Of a DNA stretch of 64,000 bases, positions 53,157-61,485 are shown in pieces. The position numbers and the translations under genes were made by a program. The first letter of the stretch is position 1; every line of letters begins with the position of its first letter. The stretch lies in the NCBI GenBank assembly GCA_009731425.1, contig AP018794.1:813960-877959 (forward strand), in the 5' to 3' direction. Source of the stretch: Lachnospiraceae bacterium KM106-2. Lineage in GTDB: Bacteria; Bacillota; Clostridia; Lachnospirales; Lachnospiraceae. The notes under the pieces were generated by a model, which saw only the letters and a program-made list of their open reading frames with translations, was not told where the DNA came from and did not search any database.

Positions 53157-53453
53157 ATGAAAAAAGTATTTAAAAGGATCGACGGCAAGAGAGTGATGCT
53201 GGCATCCGCGCTTATGATGTTACTGACCTTTTTATTGCCTTGTTTCTCTTATTACCAGACAGAGGAGAACACGATCTTATTAGGATTTCCATTCCCTTTT
53301 TATAAGATTCATGTCTCTAATGCAGGGATAGGACATTCAACGTTCTTTTGGATCACAGGTTTTATTGAGAATGTGGTAATTATGTATCTGGTTGTAGCAA
53401 TGATTCAAAAAATCTATCAATATTTTCAAAAGAATATCGTTCATGACAATTAA
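53157..53453 (+). CDS. Small membrane protein, unknown function
   Basis: 98 residues with two hydrophobic helices (about 15-32 and 68-88) and a basic N terminus. Not recognised. AAGGAG upstream makes translation credible. The stop codon lies in the loop of the following terminator. Confidence 0.65.
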   Translation: MKKVFKRIDGKRVMLASALMMLLTFLLPCFSYYQTEENTILLGFPFPFYKIHVSNAGIGHSTFFWITGFIENVVIMYLVVAMIQKIYQYFQKNIVHDN

Positions 53454-53478
53454 ATTTGTTATGAACGATATTTTTTTA
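53434..53478 (+). terminator. Terminator overlapping the end of the small membrane protein gene
   Basis: ATATCGTTCAT / ATGAACGATAT flanking the stop codon, followed by eight T. Confidence 0.88.
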
Positions 53479-53589
53479 GTAAATTTCTCTAAATTCGACA
53501 AAAATAAATGTAAGAATATGGTATATATTTGCAAAAAAACCAATATTCGTATTTTATTGAGAAAAATGTTAATAAATTGACAATAGATA

Positions 53590-53618
53590 TTGATAATTTT
53601 GGTAATTCGTTATAAAAT
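53590..53618 (+). promoter_or_regulatory. Promoter of the biotin-dependent decarboxylase operon
   Basis: TTGATA, 17 bases, TAAAAT, about 60 bases before the first gene. Confidence 0.55.
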
Positions 53619-53676
53619 AAGACTGGCAGAAATTTGGTTTTATGTTTTTATTAAATAAAAAGATGGAGGGCTGAAC

Positions 53677-55131
53677 ATGAGTAATACAGCACAACTATCA
53701 GCAAGAGAACGTATAGATTCTTTGCTAGATGACAATAGTTTTGTCGAAATTGGTGCTTTGGTTACAAGACGTAGTACTGATTTTAATATGCAGCAGAAAG
53801 AAGTACCTGCTGACGGCGTTATCACAGGTTACGGAGTGATCGATAATAATCCTGTCTATGTATATAGTCAAGATGCATCAGCACTTAACGGAACCATGGG
53901 CGAAATGCATGCCAAAAAAATTGTACATATTTATGATTTAGCACTAAAAGTAGGTGCGCCTGTAATTGGTCTTATTGACTGCGCAGGTTTAAGATTACAA
54001 GAGGCTACTGATGCGTTAGCTGGTTTTGGTGAAATCTACCTTAAACAGACATTAGCATCCGGAGTCATTCCCCAAATCACTGGTATTTTCGGAACATGTG
54101 GCGGTGGTGCTGCAGTATCGGGCGCACTCAGTGATTTTGTTTTTATGGAAGAAAAAAATGCAAAATTATTCGTAAATGCTCCAAATGCAATCGAAGGAAA
54201 TCATGTTACAAAATGTGATACAGCAAGCGCTGCATTCCAATCAGAAGCAGGTGTTGCAAACTTCGTAGGAGAAGACGAAGCAGATGTGCTAAATCAAATG
54301 AGATCATTAGTTAGTATCTTACCTTCAAACAATGAAGATGATGAGAGCTTTACAGAATGCACAGATGATCTTAACCGAGTATTAGAAGGATTCGAAAGTG
54401 AAGTTGCTGATCCAGAAAAAGCACTTGTTGATCTTTCTGATAACAATGCTTTTGTTGAAGTAAACAAGAACTTCGCAAAAGACATGGTTACTGGCTTTGT
54501 TCGTTTAAACGGAATGACAGTCGGAGCCGTAGCTAACAGAACAGCTAAAATGGATGATGAATTCAAAGTTGTAGAAAAATACGATGGTGTTTTAACTGCA
54601 GCAGGCTGTGAAAAAGCAGAAAGCTTTGTTACTTTCTGTGATGCTTTTAATATCCCAGTTGTTACATTAACAAATGTAACAGGATACAAAGCAACAAAAT
54701 GTGAAGAAAAGAAACTCGCAAGAGCAACTGCAAAATTAACATATGCATTTGCTAATGCAACCGTACCTAAGATCAATGTCATTGTTGGTAAAGCATTTGG
54801 TAGTGCTTATATCACAATGAACTCAAAACATATCGGTGCTGACTTAGTATTCGCTTTCGATTCTAGTGAAATCGGAATGATGGATGCAAAAGAAGCAGCT
54901 AAGATCATGTACGCAGACGAGATCAATGGAAGCAGCGATGTCGTTGCAGCAATTGATGAAAAAGCTAAAGAGTATGCCACATTACAATCTAGTCCAGTTG
55001 CAGCAGCAAAACGTGGTTATGTAGATAATGTTATTGATCCAGCATCTACAAGAAAACAACTTGTATATGCATTCGATATGTTATTTACAAAAAGAGAGGA
55101 TCGTCCAAGCAAAAAGCATGGTACGGTTTAG
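53677..55131 (+). CDS. mmdA: Carboxyltransferase subunit, methylmalonyl-CoA decarboxylase alpha type
   Basis: Acyl-CoA carboxyltransferase, 484 residues, moving a carboxyl group between an acyl-CoA (methylmalonyl-CoA by family) and biotin. Two crotonase-like halves are visible, with GTMGEMHAKKIVHIYDLA, GGGAAVSGALSDFVFM and SAYITMNSKHIGADLVFAF (oxyanion regions). It is slightly shorter than the usual 510 residues, mostly in the N-terminal half. GGAGGG precedes the ATG. It heads an operon with OadG-like, biotin carrier, OadB and OadA subunits, so methylmalonyl-CoA is the leading substrate guess; glutaconyl- or malonyl-CoA cannot be excluded. Confidence 0.9.
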   Translation: MSNTAQLSARERIDSLLDDNSFVEIGALVTRRSTDFNMQQKEVPADGVITGYGVIDNNPVYVYSQDASALNGTMGEMHAKKIVHIYDLALKVGAPVIGLIDCAGLRLQEATDALAGFGEIYLKQTLASGVIPQITGIFGTCGGGAAVSGALSDFVFMEEKNAKLFVNAPNAIEGNHVTKCDTASAAFQSEAGVANFVGEDEADVLNQMRSLVSILPSNNEDDESFTECTDDLNRVLEGFESEVADPEKALVDLSDNNAFVEVNKNFAKDMVTGFVRLNGMTVGAVANRTAKMDDEFKVVEKYDGVLTAAGCEKAESFVTFCDAFNIPVVTLTNVTGYKATKCEEKKLARATAKLTYAFANATVPKINVIVGKAFGSAYITMNSKHIGADLVFAFDSSEIGMMDAKEAAKIMYADEINGSSDVVAAIDEKAKEYATLQSSPVAAAKRGYVDNVIDPASTRKQLVYAFDMLFTKREDRPSKKHGTV

Positions 55132-55148
55132 GATGAGGTGAACTGAAC

Positions 55149-55934
55149 ATGAAAAAAATATTGTTAAGATTATGCTTAATCACTAGTATTTTTACAATCT
55201 GTATGTTTGGTCATACTACCGCAAATGCAACAAGTACAAGTTCATCTACGCAGCAACAGGCTACTTTTGATAAGAAGACAGTAACAGCCTATACGGAGCA
55301 GATGTTTACACAGTGGTCCGCAATTGACTACAGTTTCTTAGATAATAAAGACGAAGCTGCAATTTATAAAGATAATTTAGGAGAAGAAGCTTTTGCACGT
55401 TACCAAGATTGGTATAGCGTTACCAAAGAAGCTGGTAAATTCGAAAAGAAGATCAGCACAAAAGTTGTTATGAAGAAAAATACAGCTGTTGCAACGATCC
55501 GTGCAAAATATTCGAAAAAGAATGTAAGCTTCGTTATGAAATTTAATAAGAGTATGAAATACTCCATGCCAGCCGTTACGATCGACAATAACGGAAACAA
55601 AAATAAAGCAAGTGTTGTAAAAGCACTTTTAAACACACTTATGGGTATGGGTACTGTATTTATCGTATTAATTTTCATCTCATTCCTTATTTCATTATTT
55701 AAATATATTCCTTCCTTATTCGATAAATCTGCCAAGAAGAACGATGCAGTAGAGACAAAATCAGTCGCTAGTGCACCTGTTGTAGAAGAAGAGGAAGAAT
55801 TAGCCGATGATGGAGAGTTAGTTGCTGTTATCACAGCAGCAATTATGGCATCTATGGGAGATGAAGCTCCTGCAGATGGTTTGGTAGTAAGATCCATTCG
55901 TAAAGTTAATAAATCTAAATGGAAAAATGCTTAG
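55149..55934 (+). CDS. OadG-like subunit with signal peptide and external domain
   Basis: 261 residues. Ordinary OadG is about 80-110 residues with one helix. Here a signal peptide (about 1-28) and an external region (about 29-155) precede the membrane helix (about 165-190, TLMGMGTVFIVLIFISFLIS), then a cytoplasmic part with acidic VEEEEELADDGELVAVITAAI, the typical OadG tail that binds the other subunits. The extra outside domain is common in Lachnospiraceae but its job is unclear. It follows mmdA by 17 bases. Confidence 0.75.
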   Translation: MKKILLRLCLITSIFTICMFGHTTANATSTSSSTQQQATFDKKTVTAYTEQMFTQWSAIDYSFLDNKDEAAIYKDNLGEEAFARYQDWYSVTKEAGKFEKKISTKVVMKKNTAVATIRAKYSKKNVSFVMKFNKSMKYSMPAVTIDNNGNKNKASVVKALLNTLMGMGTVFIVLIFISFLISLFKYIPSLFDKSAKKNDAVETKSVASAPVVEEEEELADDGELVAVITAAIMASMGDEAPADGLVVRSIRKVNKSKWKNA

Positions 55935-55945
55935 GAGGATAAATC

Positions 55946-56305
55946 ATGAAAAATTATACTATCACAGTAAATGGTAATGTATATGATGTAACAGTTGAAG
56001 AAGGCGCATCTACAGGCGCACCTGTTCAACAAGCTGCACCTGTTAAAAAAGCAGCTCCAGCAAAGAAAGCTGCACCAGCAGGCGCTCAAGGTTCTGTAAA
56101 AGTTAACGCTCCAATGCCAGGTAAAATTTTAAGCGTTAAAGCAAGTGCAGGACAAGCAGTGAAAAAAGGCGAGGTAATCCTTATTCTTGAAGCAATGAAG
56201 ATGGAAAATGAAGTCGTTGCTCCAGAAGACGGTACAATCGCTAGTATCAATGTAGCAGCAGGAGATTCTGTTGAAGCAGGAGTTGTTTTAGCTACATTGA
56301 ACTAG
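55946..56305 (+). CDS. Biotin carrier protein (biotinyl domain subunit)
   Basis: 119 residues. A short beta-rich start, an Ala/Pro/Lys linker (about 26-48) and a biotinyl domain with the biotin lysine K85 in EAMKMENE. It shuttles carboxyl groups between carboxyltransferases and the membrane decarboxylase OadB. Both MmdA and OadA lack such a domain in this operon, so this one protein must serve both. Confidence 0.95.
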   Translation: MKNYTITVNGNVYDVTVEEGASTGAPVQQAAPVKKAAPAKKAAPAGAQGSVKVNAPMPGKILSVKASAGQAVKKGEVILILEAMKMENEVVAPEDGTIASINVAAGDSVEAGVVLATLN

Positions 56306-56332
56306 AAAAATTACTAGGAGGTTACGATTTAA

Positions 56333-57457
56333 ATGGATTATATATTGAGTACGCTAGAAAATCTAGCACATCAGACAGCGTTCTTCTCACTTAGCTGGGG
56401 AAACTATTTCATGATCGCTGTTGCATGCTTTTTCTTATATCTAGCAATAAAAAAAGAATATGAACCACTCCTATTAGTACCTATCGCGTTCGGTATGTTA
56501 TTAGTTAATATGTACCCACCTATCATGCAAGAAGGAGGATTACTTCACTATTTCTATTTATTAGATGAATGGAGTATCTTACCATCCTTGATCTTCATGG
56601 GTGTTGGTGCTTTGACAGATTTCGGCCCACTTATCGCCAATCCAAAGAGTTTCTTACTTGGAGCAGCTGCACAGTTCGGTATCTTTACGGCTTACATCAT
56701 CGCAATCTTCATGGGATTCAATGATAAAGCAGCAGCAGCTATTTCAATTATCGGTGGTGCAGATGGTCCAACATCTATCTTCTTAGCTGGTAAATTAGGT
56801 CAATCAGAATACATGGGACCAATCGCAGTTGCAGCATATTCTTATATGTCATTGGTACCAATCATCCAACCACCTATTATGAGATTATTCACAACAAAAG
56901 AAGAACGTAAGATCAAAATGGATCAGTTACGTCCCGTATCTAAGCTTGAGAAGATTTTATTCCCAGTTATCGTTACGGTTATCGTTGTCATGATCTTACC
57001 TACAACAGCTCCATTGGTTGGTATGTTAATGCTTGGTAACTTATTTAGAGAAAGTGGCGTTGTAAAACAATTAGCTGAAACAGCAAGCAACGCATTAATG
57101 TATATCGTAGTTATCGTACTTGGTACAAGTGTTGGTGCTACTACAAGTGCAGAAGCTTTCTTGAAAGTAACTACTTTAAAGATCGTTGCATTAGGTCTTA
57201 TCGCATTCGCAGTTGGTACAGCAGCCGGAGTTTTATTCGGTAAATTAATGTGTAAGGTTACACATGGTAAGGTTAACCCATTGATTGGTTCAGCAGGTGT
57301 TTCTGCCGTTCCTATGGCAGCCAGAGTTTCTCAAAAGGTTGGTGCCGAAGCCGATCCTACAAACTTCTTATTAATGCATGCAATGGGACCTAACGTAGCT
57401 GGTGTAATCGGTACAGCAGTTGCAGCCGGTGTATTTATGGCTATATTCGGAGTTTAA
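56333..57457 (+). CDS. oadB: Sodium-pumping decarboxylase beta subunit
   Basis: 374 residues, about eleven membrane helices. It decarboxylates carboxybiotin and pumps sodium outward. The conserved GGADGPTSIFLAGKL motif and the C-terminal region PMAARVSQKVGAEADPTNFLL with the sodium-site residues are present. The start codon follows AGGAGG. It sits between the biotin carrier and OadA. Confidence 0.95.
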   Translation: MDYILSTLENLAHQTAFFSLSWGNYFMIAVACFFLYLAIKKEYEPLLLVPIAFGMLLVNMYPPIMQEGGLLHYFYLLDEWSILPSLIFMGVGALTDFGPLIANPKSFLLGAAAQFGIFTAYIIAIFMGFNDKAAAAISIIGGADGPTSIFLAGKLGQSEYMGPIAVAAYSYMSLVPIIQPPIMRLFTTKEERKIKMDQLRPVSKLEKILFPVIVTVIVVMILPTTAPLVGMLMLGNLFRESGVVKQLAETASNALMYIVVIVLGTSVGATTSAEAFLKVTTLKIVALGLIAFAVGTAAGVLFGKLMCKVTHGKVNPLIGSAGVSAVPMAARVSQKVGAEADPTNFLLMHAMGPNVAGVIGTAVAAGVFMAIFGV

Positions 57458-57514
57458 TGAATGTTAATAGATGTCTACATAAAGTAGAACGTGAAAGAAT
57501 TGGGAGGTTACAAA

Positions 57515-58930
57515 ATGGCAGAACAAGCTAAAAGACCAGTAAAAATTACGGAAACTGTTTTACGTGATGCCCATCAATCCCTGATCGCTACGAGAATGAC
57601 AACAGAACAAATGCTTCCTATCATTGATAAGATGGATAAAGTCGGATTTCATTCAGTAGAATGTTGGGGCGGTGCTACATTTGATGCATCACTTAGATTC
57701 TTAAAAGAGGATCCTTGGGAAAGACTTAGAAAATTAAGAGATGGATTTAAAAATACAAAATTACAAATGTTATTCCGTGGTCAGAATATCTTAGGATATC
57801 GTCACTACGCTGATGATGTTGTTGAGTATTTCGTTCAGAAATCAATCGCAAATGGTATTGATATCATTCGTATCTTCGATTGTTTAAATGATATTCGTAA
57901 CTTACAGACAGCTGTTAAAGCTGCCAACAAAGAAAAAGGTCATGCTCAGATCGCTCTTTCTTATACATTAGGAGATGCTTATACTCTTGATTATTGGAAA
58001 GACATGGCCAAAAGAGTAGAGGATATGGGTGCTGATTCTTTATGTATTAAAGATATGGCCGGTTTATTAGTTCCTTACCAAGCTACGGAATTAGTTCAGG
58101 CTTTAAAAGAATCTACAAGTATTCCAATCCAATTACATACTCACTATACTTCAGGTGTTGCATCAATGACTTACATGAAGGCTGTTGAAGCTGGATGTGA
58201 TATCATCGATACTGCTATGAGCCCATTCTCAATGGGTACAAGCCAACCAGCAACTGAGGTTATGGTTGAGACATTTAAGGGTACTCCTTATGATACAGGC
58301 TTAGATCAGAAGCTTCTTGCTGAGATCGCTGAATACTTCAGACCTATGAGAGAAGAGTGTTTAGAGAGCGGACGTATGAGTACAAAAGTTCTTGGTGTTA
58401 ATATCAAGACTTTATTATACCAAGTTCCAGGTGGTATGTTATCTAACTTAGTTTCTCAATTGAAGGAACAAAAGGCTGAGGATAAATTCCAGGCTGTTTT
58501 AGAGGAAATTCCTAGAGTTCGTAAGGACTATGGTGAGCCACCTTTAGTTACTCCTTCTAGCCAGATCGTTGGTACTCAGGCAGTGCTTAATGTTATGACT
58601 GGTGAGAGATATAAGATGGTTACGAAGGAATCTAAGGGTCTTCTTCGTGGCGAATATGGTCTTCCTGTTAAACCTTTCAACAAAGAGGTTCAGAAGAAGG
58701 CTGGTATTAAGGAGGAGGATGTTATTAAATGTCGTCCTGCTGATAATATTAAACCTGAGCTTAAGGAGATTGAGGCTAAGATGACTCAATACAAGGAGCA
58801 GGATGAGGATGTCCTTACTTATGCTTTATTCCCACAGGTTGCTGAGGAATTCTTTAAGTATAGACAAGCTCAAAAGTCTAAGGTTGACGATACGGTTGCT
58901 GACAAAGCCAATAAGGCTTATCCAGTTTAA
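57515..58930 (+). CDS. oadA: Oxaloacetate decarboxylase/pyruvate carboxyltransferase subunit (OadA)
   Basis: 471 residues: the carboxyltransferase TIM barrel with LRDAHQSLIATRM (metal/carboxyl site), the FRGQNILGYRHY and CIKDMAGLL segments and the conserved barrel ends, then the PYC_OADA region (about 300-440). It transfers a carboxyl group between oxaloacetate and biotin. It lacks the C-terminal biotinyl domain found in fused OadA, consistent with the separate carrier. GGGAGG precedes ATG 57515; GTG 57491 upstream is not needed. It ends the operon. Confidence 0.94.
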   Translation: MAEQAKRPVKITETVLRDAHQSLIATRMTTEQMLPIIDKMDKVGFHSVECWGGATFDASLRFLKEDPWERLRKLRDGFKNTKLQMLFRGQNILGYRHYADDVVEYFVQKSIANGIDIIRIFDCLNDIRNLQTAVKAANKEKGHAQIALSYTLGDAYTLDYWKDMAKRVEDMGADSLCIKDMAGLLVPYQATELVQALKESTSIPIQLHTHYTSGVASMTYMKAVEAGCDIIDTAMSPFSMGTSQPATEVMVETFKGTPYDTGLDQKLLAEIAEYFRPMREECLESGRMSTKVLGVNIKTLLYQVPGGMLSNLVSQLKEQKAEDKFQAVLEEIPRVRKDYGEPPLVTPSSQIVGTQAVLNVMTGERYKMVTKESKGLLRGEYGLPVKPFNKEVQKKAGIKEEDVIKCRPADNIKPELKEIEAKMTQYKEQDEDVLTYALFPQVAEEFFKYRQAQKSKVDDTVADKANKAYPV

Positions 58931-58943
58931 TTTTTGGGTTAGG

Positions 58944-58975
58944 GGCACCATGCGGGTTTTCGCATGGTGTCTTTT
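58944..58975 (+). terminator. Terminator of the decarboxylase operon
   Basis: GGCACCATGCG / CGCATGGTGTC with a 6-base loop and TTTT tail. Confidence 0.9.
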
Positions 58976-59023
58976 CTTCGTTTGGGTAGTGGGGAGTTTT
59001 GCTCTTATCTTGGAGGTTGTGTT

Positions 59024-59230
59024 CCTCCCTATGGCGGACTTTGATTGTCTTTTTTCGTCCCACCACAGGTGTGATTTTTAGGGCGGCTGCCTTCGTCAGC
59101 CTGGCGTTAGCATGAGAATAGCGAGATAAGGAAACGCTTGTTTCCTTTCTCGCTTTTTTCATGCTAGCCCTAAAAATGCACACCTGCGGAAATGGGACGA
59201 TAAAAGAAAATCAAATCCGCTGGCGGGAGG
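59024..59230. repeat. 207-bp near-palindrome with internal three-way junction
   Basis: The left arm pairs with the right arm in order: CCTCCCTATGGCGGA with TCCGCTGGCGGGAGG, then TTTGATTGTCTTTTT with AAAAGAAAATCAAA, TCGTCCCA with TGGGACGA, CAGGTGTG with CACACCTG, and TTTTTAGGGC with GCCCTAAAAA. Inside lie a short stem GGCTG/CAGCC (59085-59101) and a long one, TAGCATGA/TCATGCTA closing GCGAGA/TCTCGC and AAGGAAAC/GTTTCCTT (59108-59166). The whole could fold into one structured RNA or act as a MITE-like DNA element. It has no coding content. Confidence 0.75.
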
Positions 59231-59280
59231 TGTTTTACGGTACGGGCGATGAGCAAAACAGGTAAGGTGTTGGGGAAAGT

Positions 59281-59500
59281 AAAAATTGAGACTTTTTTAG
59301 GGATAGGGAGGGATTTCTTCGCTAAAGCTTAGAAATCCGCCTCAGCTTGTGGGGAAAAGCTGCGGCAGTAGGGAGCGTTCGACGTGAGTGTTGAGGTAGT
59401 GTTGGTTGGGAGAGGTAGATTGTGGAGGGGAAATAGTAGGGTATCTCGGACGGACGCTGGCAATCTTGCTTCGCGCGCTTGCGGCTGGGTGGGAAGTTTG
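59281..59500. other. Strongly G-rich, gene-free stretch
   Basis: Unlike its surroundings, the + strand is purine and G rich, with many G tracts (GGGATAGGGAGGG, GGTTGGGAGAGG, GGAGGGG). One hairpin is clear, GGATTTCT / AGAAATCC around 59310-59338. Apparent open frames on the - strand have unusual composition, so no gene is called. It may belong with the palindrome and REP-like repeats as one accessory cluster. Confidence 0.4.
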
Positions 59501-59503
59501 TTT

Positions 59504-59530
59504 GTGACACGAGGGACAGTATCATAAGTA
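59504..59530. repeat. REP-like repeat, copy 1
   Basis: GTGACACGAGGGACAGTATC followed by ATAAGTA. It resembles bases 60500-60525 (GTGATACGGGGAACCGTATC followed by ACAAGTA) and the GTGTCAC/CCGTCCC-type dispersed repeats of Firmicutes. Confidence 0.5.
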
Positions 59531-59706
59531 GGGTAGAGTTTTACTGAAAAGGGAAATATCATAAGTAATGTCAGACGGATTTTGTTCAGTATTGATATTA
59601 TTTCTTCTGATTTTTATTGGGATTTTATATATTTGATTGAAATAGGACGAATAGAGCCGTATCATATACACATAAAATAAGATTTTTATGAAGGAGGAGA
59701 TCTATT

Positions 59707-60051
59707 TTGTACATATGTATTTCAATAGACGTAATTACAGCAATATTCTTATTCTTATTTGGATTTGGTTTTTATCATTCACACGGGAAATGGTGCAAAT
59801 ATATTGCGGGTTTTAATATGAAGTCAATAAAGCAGATGAAAGAGTATGATGTAAAACGACTATGTGAGGATTATGGAAAAGGTTCAATAATAGGTGGAAT
59901 CTTGTTTTTAGGTGCTATTGTAGTTGATATTTTATACCCAGGGGTTGGAGTTACCGCGTTTTCTATAATCTACCTTATTCTTGTCATAAATTATTTTATT
60001 CATATGCAAGCTAATGGTGAGAAACGATATAAAAATAGACAAGGTCTTTGA
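59707..60051 (+). CDS. Small membrane protein, DUF3784-like
   Basis: 114 residues with three hydrophobic helices (about 5-22, 62-80, 85-102) and the loop CKYIAGFNMKSIKQMKEYDV with KRLCEDYGKG, resembling the GYN...YD..LC pattern of DUF3784 proteins. Function unknown. The TTG start follows AAGGAGG, which makes it the best choice. Confidence 0.65.
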   Translation: MYICISIDVITAIFLFLFGFGFYHSHGKWCKYIAGFNMKSIKQMKEYDVKRLCEDYGKGSIIGGILFLGAIVVDILYPGVGVTAFSIIYLILVINYFIHMQANGEKRYKNRQGL

Positions 60052-60162
60052 TTATTATCTTGTAAGCAATCAATGGTAAGTGAATTTGTAATCCATCTGT
60101 TTCATAAATAGAGAAAAATAAGTGTAATTAAGATTATGTAGATTAAATAAGGCAATAATAAA

Positions 60163-60188
60163 AGCAAGGGAGATCGGACTCCCTTGCT
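60163..60188 (-). terminator. Terminator of the holin-like toxin gene
   Basis: AGCAAGGGAG / CTCCCTTGCT with a 6-base loop; on the - strand it is followed by TTTATTATT. No T run on the + strand. Confidence 0.75.
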
Positions 60189-60261
60189 ATGCCAAGAACA
60201 TATAAGTTTATCTACTTTTGTAGGATCCCCCGATACAATTTACTTATCCTTTAAGTGGGTA

Positions 60262-60354
60262 TTATTTTTTAGTGAAGTTGGATATGAGTGCAATGATAAT
60301 TTCAATGAAATTACATAGCACTAAAAGAAGTGTTAAAACTTCAATGATTGTCAT
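60262..60354 (-). CDS. Holin-like toxin peptide, 30 residues (type I toxin family)
   Basis: An ATG on the - strand begins MTIIEVLTLLLVLCNFIEI and ends in SNFTKK. The pattern, a hydrophilic Glu at position 5, one hydrophobic helix and a basic tail, is that of the small 'putative holin-like toxin' peptides of Firmicutes, membrane-depolarising toxins controlled by antisense RNA in type I systems. AGGTGA precedes the start, and a - strand terminator lies 74 bases after the stop. I could not place the antitoxin RNA with confidence. The 680-base gap from 60052 to 60730 holds no other gene. Confidence 0.65.
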   Translation of the reverse strand: MTIIEVLTLLLVLCNFIEIIIALISNFTKK

Positions 60355-60500
60355 AGGTGTCACCTATTTTCGATGGAACTAAAAGTAGATTGGACATTAA
60401 TGTTGCTTGGCTACATATAGGTTATCAAAGATAATTAGTGAAGAGGATAGTATTGTAATTAATGAGGTTTGAGTTGGAAGTTGTTATTCCCCTTGAGCCG

Positions 60501-60550
60501 TGATACGGGGAACCGTATCACAAGTAAGTGAGAGCGCGTATAAGCGCTCT
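60501..60550. repeat. REP-like repeat, copy 2, with second hairpin
   Basis: TGATACGG / CCGTATCA with a GGAA loop, then AGAGCGC / GCGCTCT followed by a T-rich run. The first hairpin with its flank matches copy 1 at 59504. It lies about 180 bases before the 2H phosphoesterase start. Confidence 0.55.
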
Positions 60551-60730
60551 TTTCTTGCTTTTGGAGTGAAGAAGAAATGGTGATAAGATAGTGATTTTGT
60601 TATATAAATAGAAACAATATTTTGAGTTGCGGTATAATTATATAAGAAAGTAAGAGGATATATCACAGGAATCAATTTTTTTATCTTCATTTGCAGGAGT
60701 AGGAGTGCAGTAGAAAGAAGGAGTAAAAAT

Positions 60731-61276
60731 ATGAGGTATGTGCTAGTGGCAGTGGTAAGAGGACTTGCTGGTGAAAAAAATAATGCGCTTCGAAAGAGAG
60801 TGCGTGAAAAGTTTGGTGCAAAATCATCAACCTTACCGGCACATTTTACGATCAAAGCGCCATTTGAATGTGAGGAAGATAATATGGAGGAACTAAAGAA
60901 GGGACTTCGTGAGTTTGTGGTACGGGAGAAAGCCGAGCCATATCAGATTAAAGGGTACAGCCATTTTGATAGACGGGTAATCTTTATGGACGTATTCATG
61001 TCAAAGGAAGCGAAAGCAGTTCATGATCGGTTGATTGATTTTTTAGAAACTTTTCCAAAGATGCAGTGTGGAAAAAAAGATGGGAAGGATAAAAAGTTTC
61101 ACGTAACGGTAGCTTCTAAACGAATTCAGGCAATTTATGATGAGTTGTGGAGCTATGTACAACAATATCCATGTGAGTTTAATTGTAGTTTTGATAATAT
61201 CAGCCTATATCGGTGGGGGACAACGAAATGGGTATTAGAGGAAACATTTGAATTAAGTCACAAAACAGGTATGTAA
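60731..61276 (+). CDS. 2H phosphoesterase (2'-5' RNA ligase-like) family protein
   Basis: 181 residues carrying the two H-x-T/S motifs of the 2H fold: HFTIKAPF (about 37-44) and FHVTVASK (about 120-127). Members hydrolyse cyclic phosphates or 2'-5' bonds in nucleotides; some act in RNA repair or antiphage signalling. The specific substrate is unknown. GAAGGAG precedes the ATG. It is followed by its own terminator. Confidence 0.85.
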   Translation: MRYVLVAVVRGLAGEKNNALRKRVREKFGAKSSTLPAHFTIKAPFECEEDNMEELKKGLREFVVREKAEPYQIKGYSHFDRRVIFMDVFMSKEAKAVHDRLIDFLETFPKMQCGKKDGKDKKFHVTVASKRIQAIYDELWSYVQQYPCEFNCSFDNISLYRWGTTKWVLEETFELSHKTGM

Positions 61277-61318
61277 TATATTTGTTGGGTTATACGTGCA
61301 GGAGGTGTTTCTTAATAT

Positions 61319-61353
61319 AGGGGCATAATCACATGTGATTATACCCTTATTTC
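61319..61353 (+). terminator. Terminator after the 2H phosphoesterase
   Basis: Long palindrome ATAATCACATGTGATTAT flanked by GGG and CCC, then TTATTTC. Confidence 0.7.
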
Positions 61354-61485
61354 ATATTACTTTTTACAGAGAAAGTCATAATGATTAGATCATAAGCTAG
61401 TTAAAAAGTCAGTAGCCTTGTAAAGGTAGCCTCTCCTTTTAGATATACTCTAGAGACTCTAGGATTAATATGGTCAACAATTTCA

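Noticed and set aside
54294..54782. 162-codon frame on the - strand inside mmdA
   Set aside because: It mirrors mmdA, which is strongly conserved. No start signal.
55400..55897. 165-codon frame opposite the OadG-like gene
   Set aside because: It has Ser/Thr/Ala-rich low complexity typical of the reverse of an Ala/Glu-rich gene.
58602..59081. Short + strand frames at the end of oadA and after it
   Set aside because: They overlap oadA in another frame or run through its terminator; Arg/Leu-rich shadow translation.
59322..59562. Two overlapping - strand frames of 67 and 77 codons in the G-rich stretch
   Set aside because: No ribosome binding site, odd composition, no motif.
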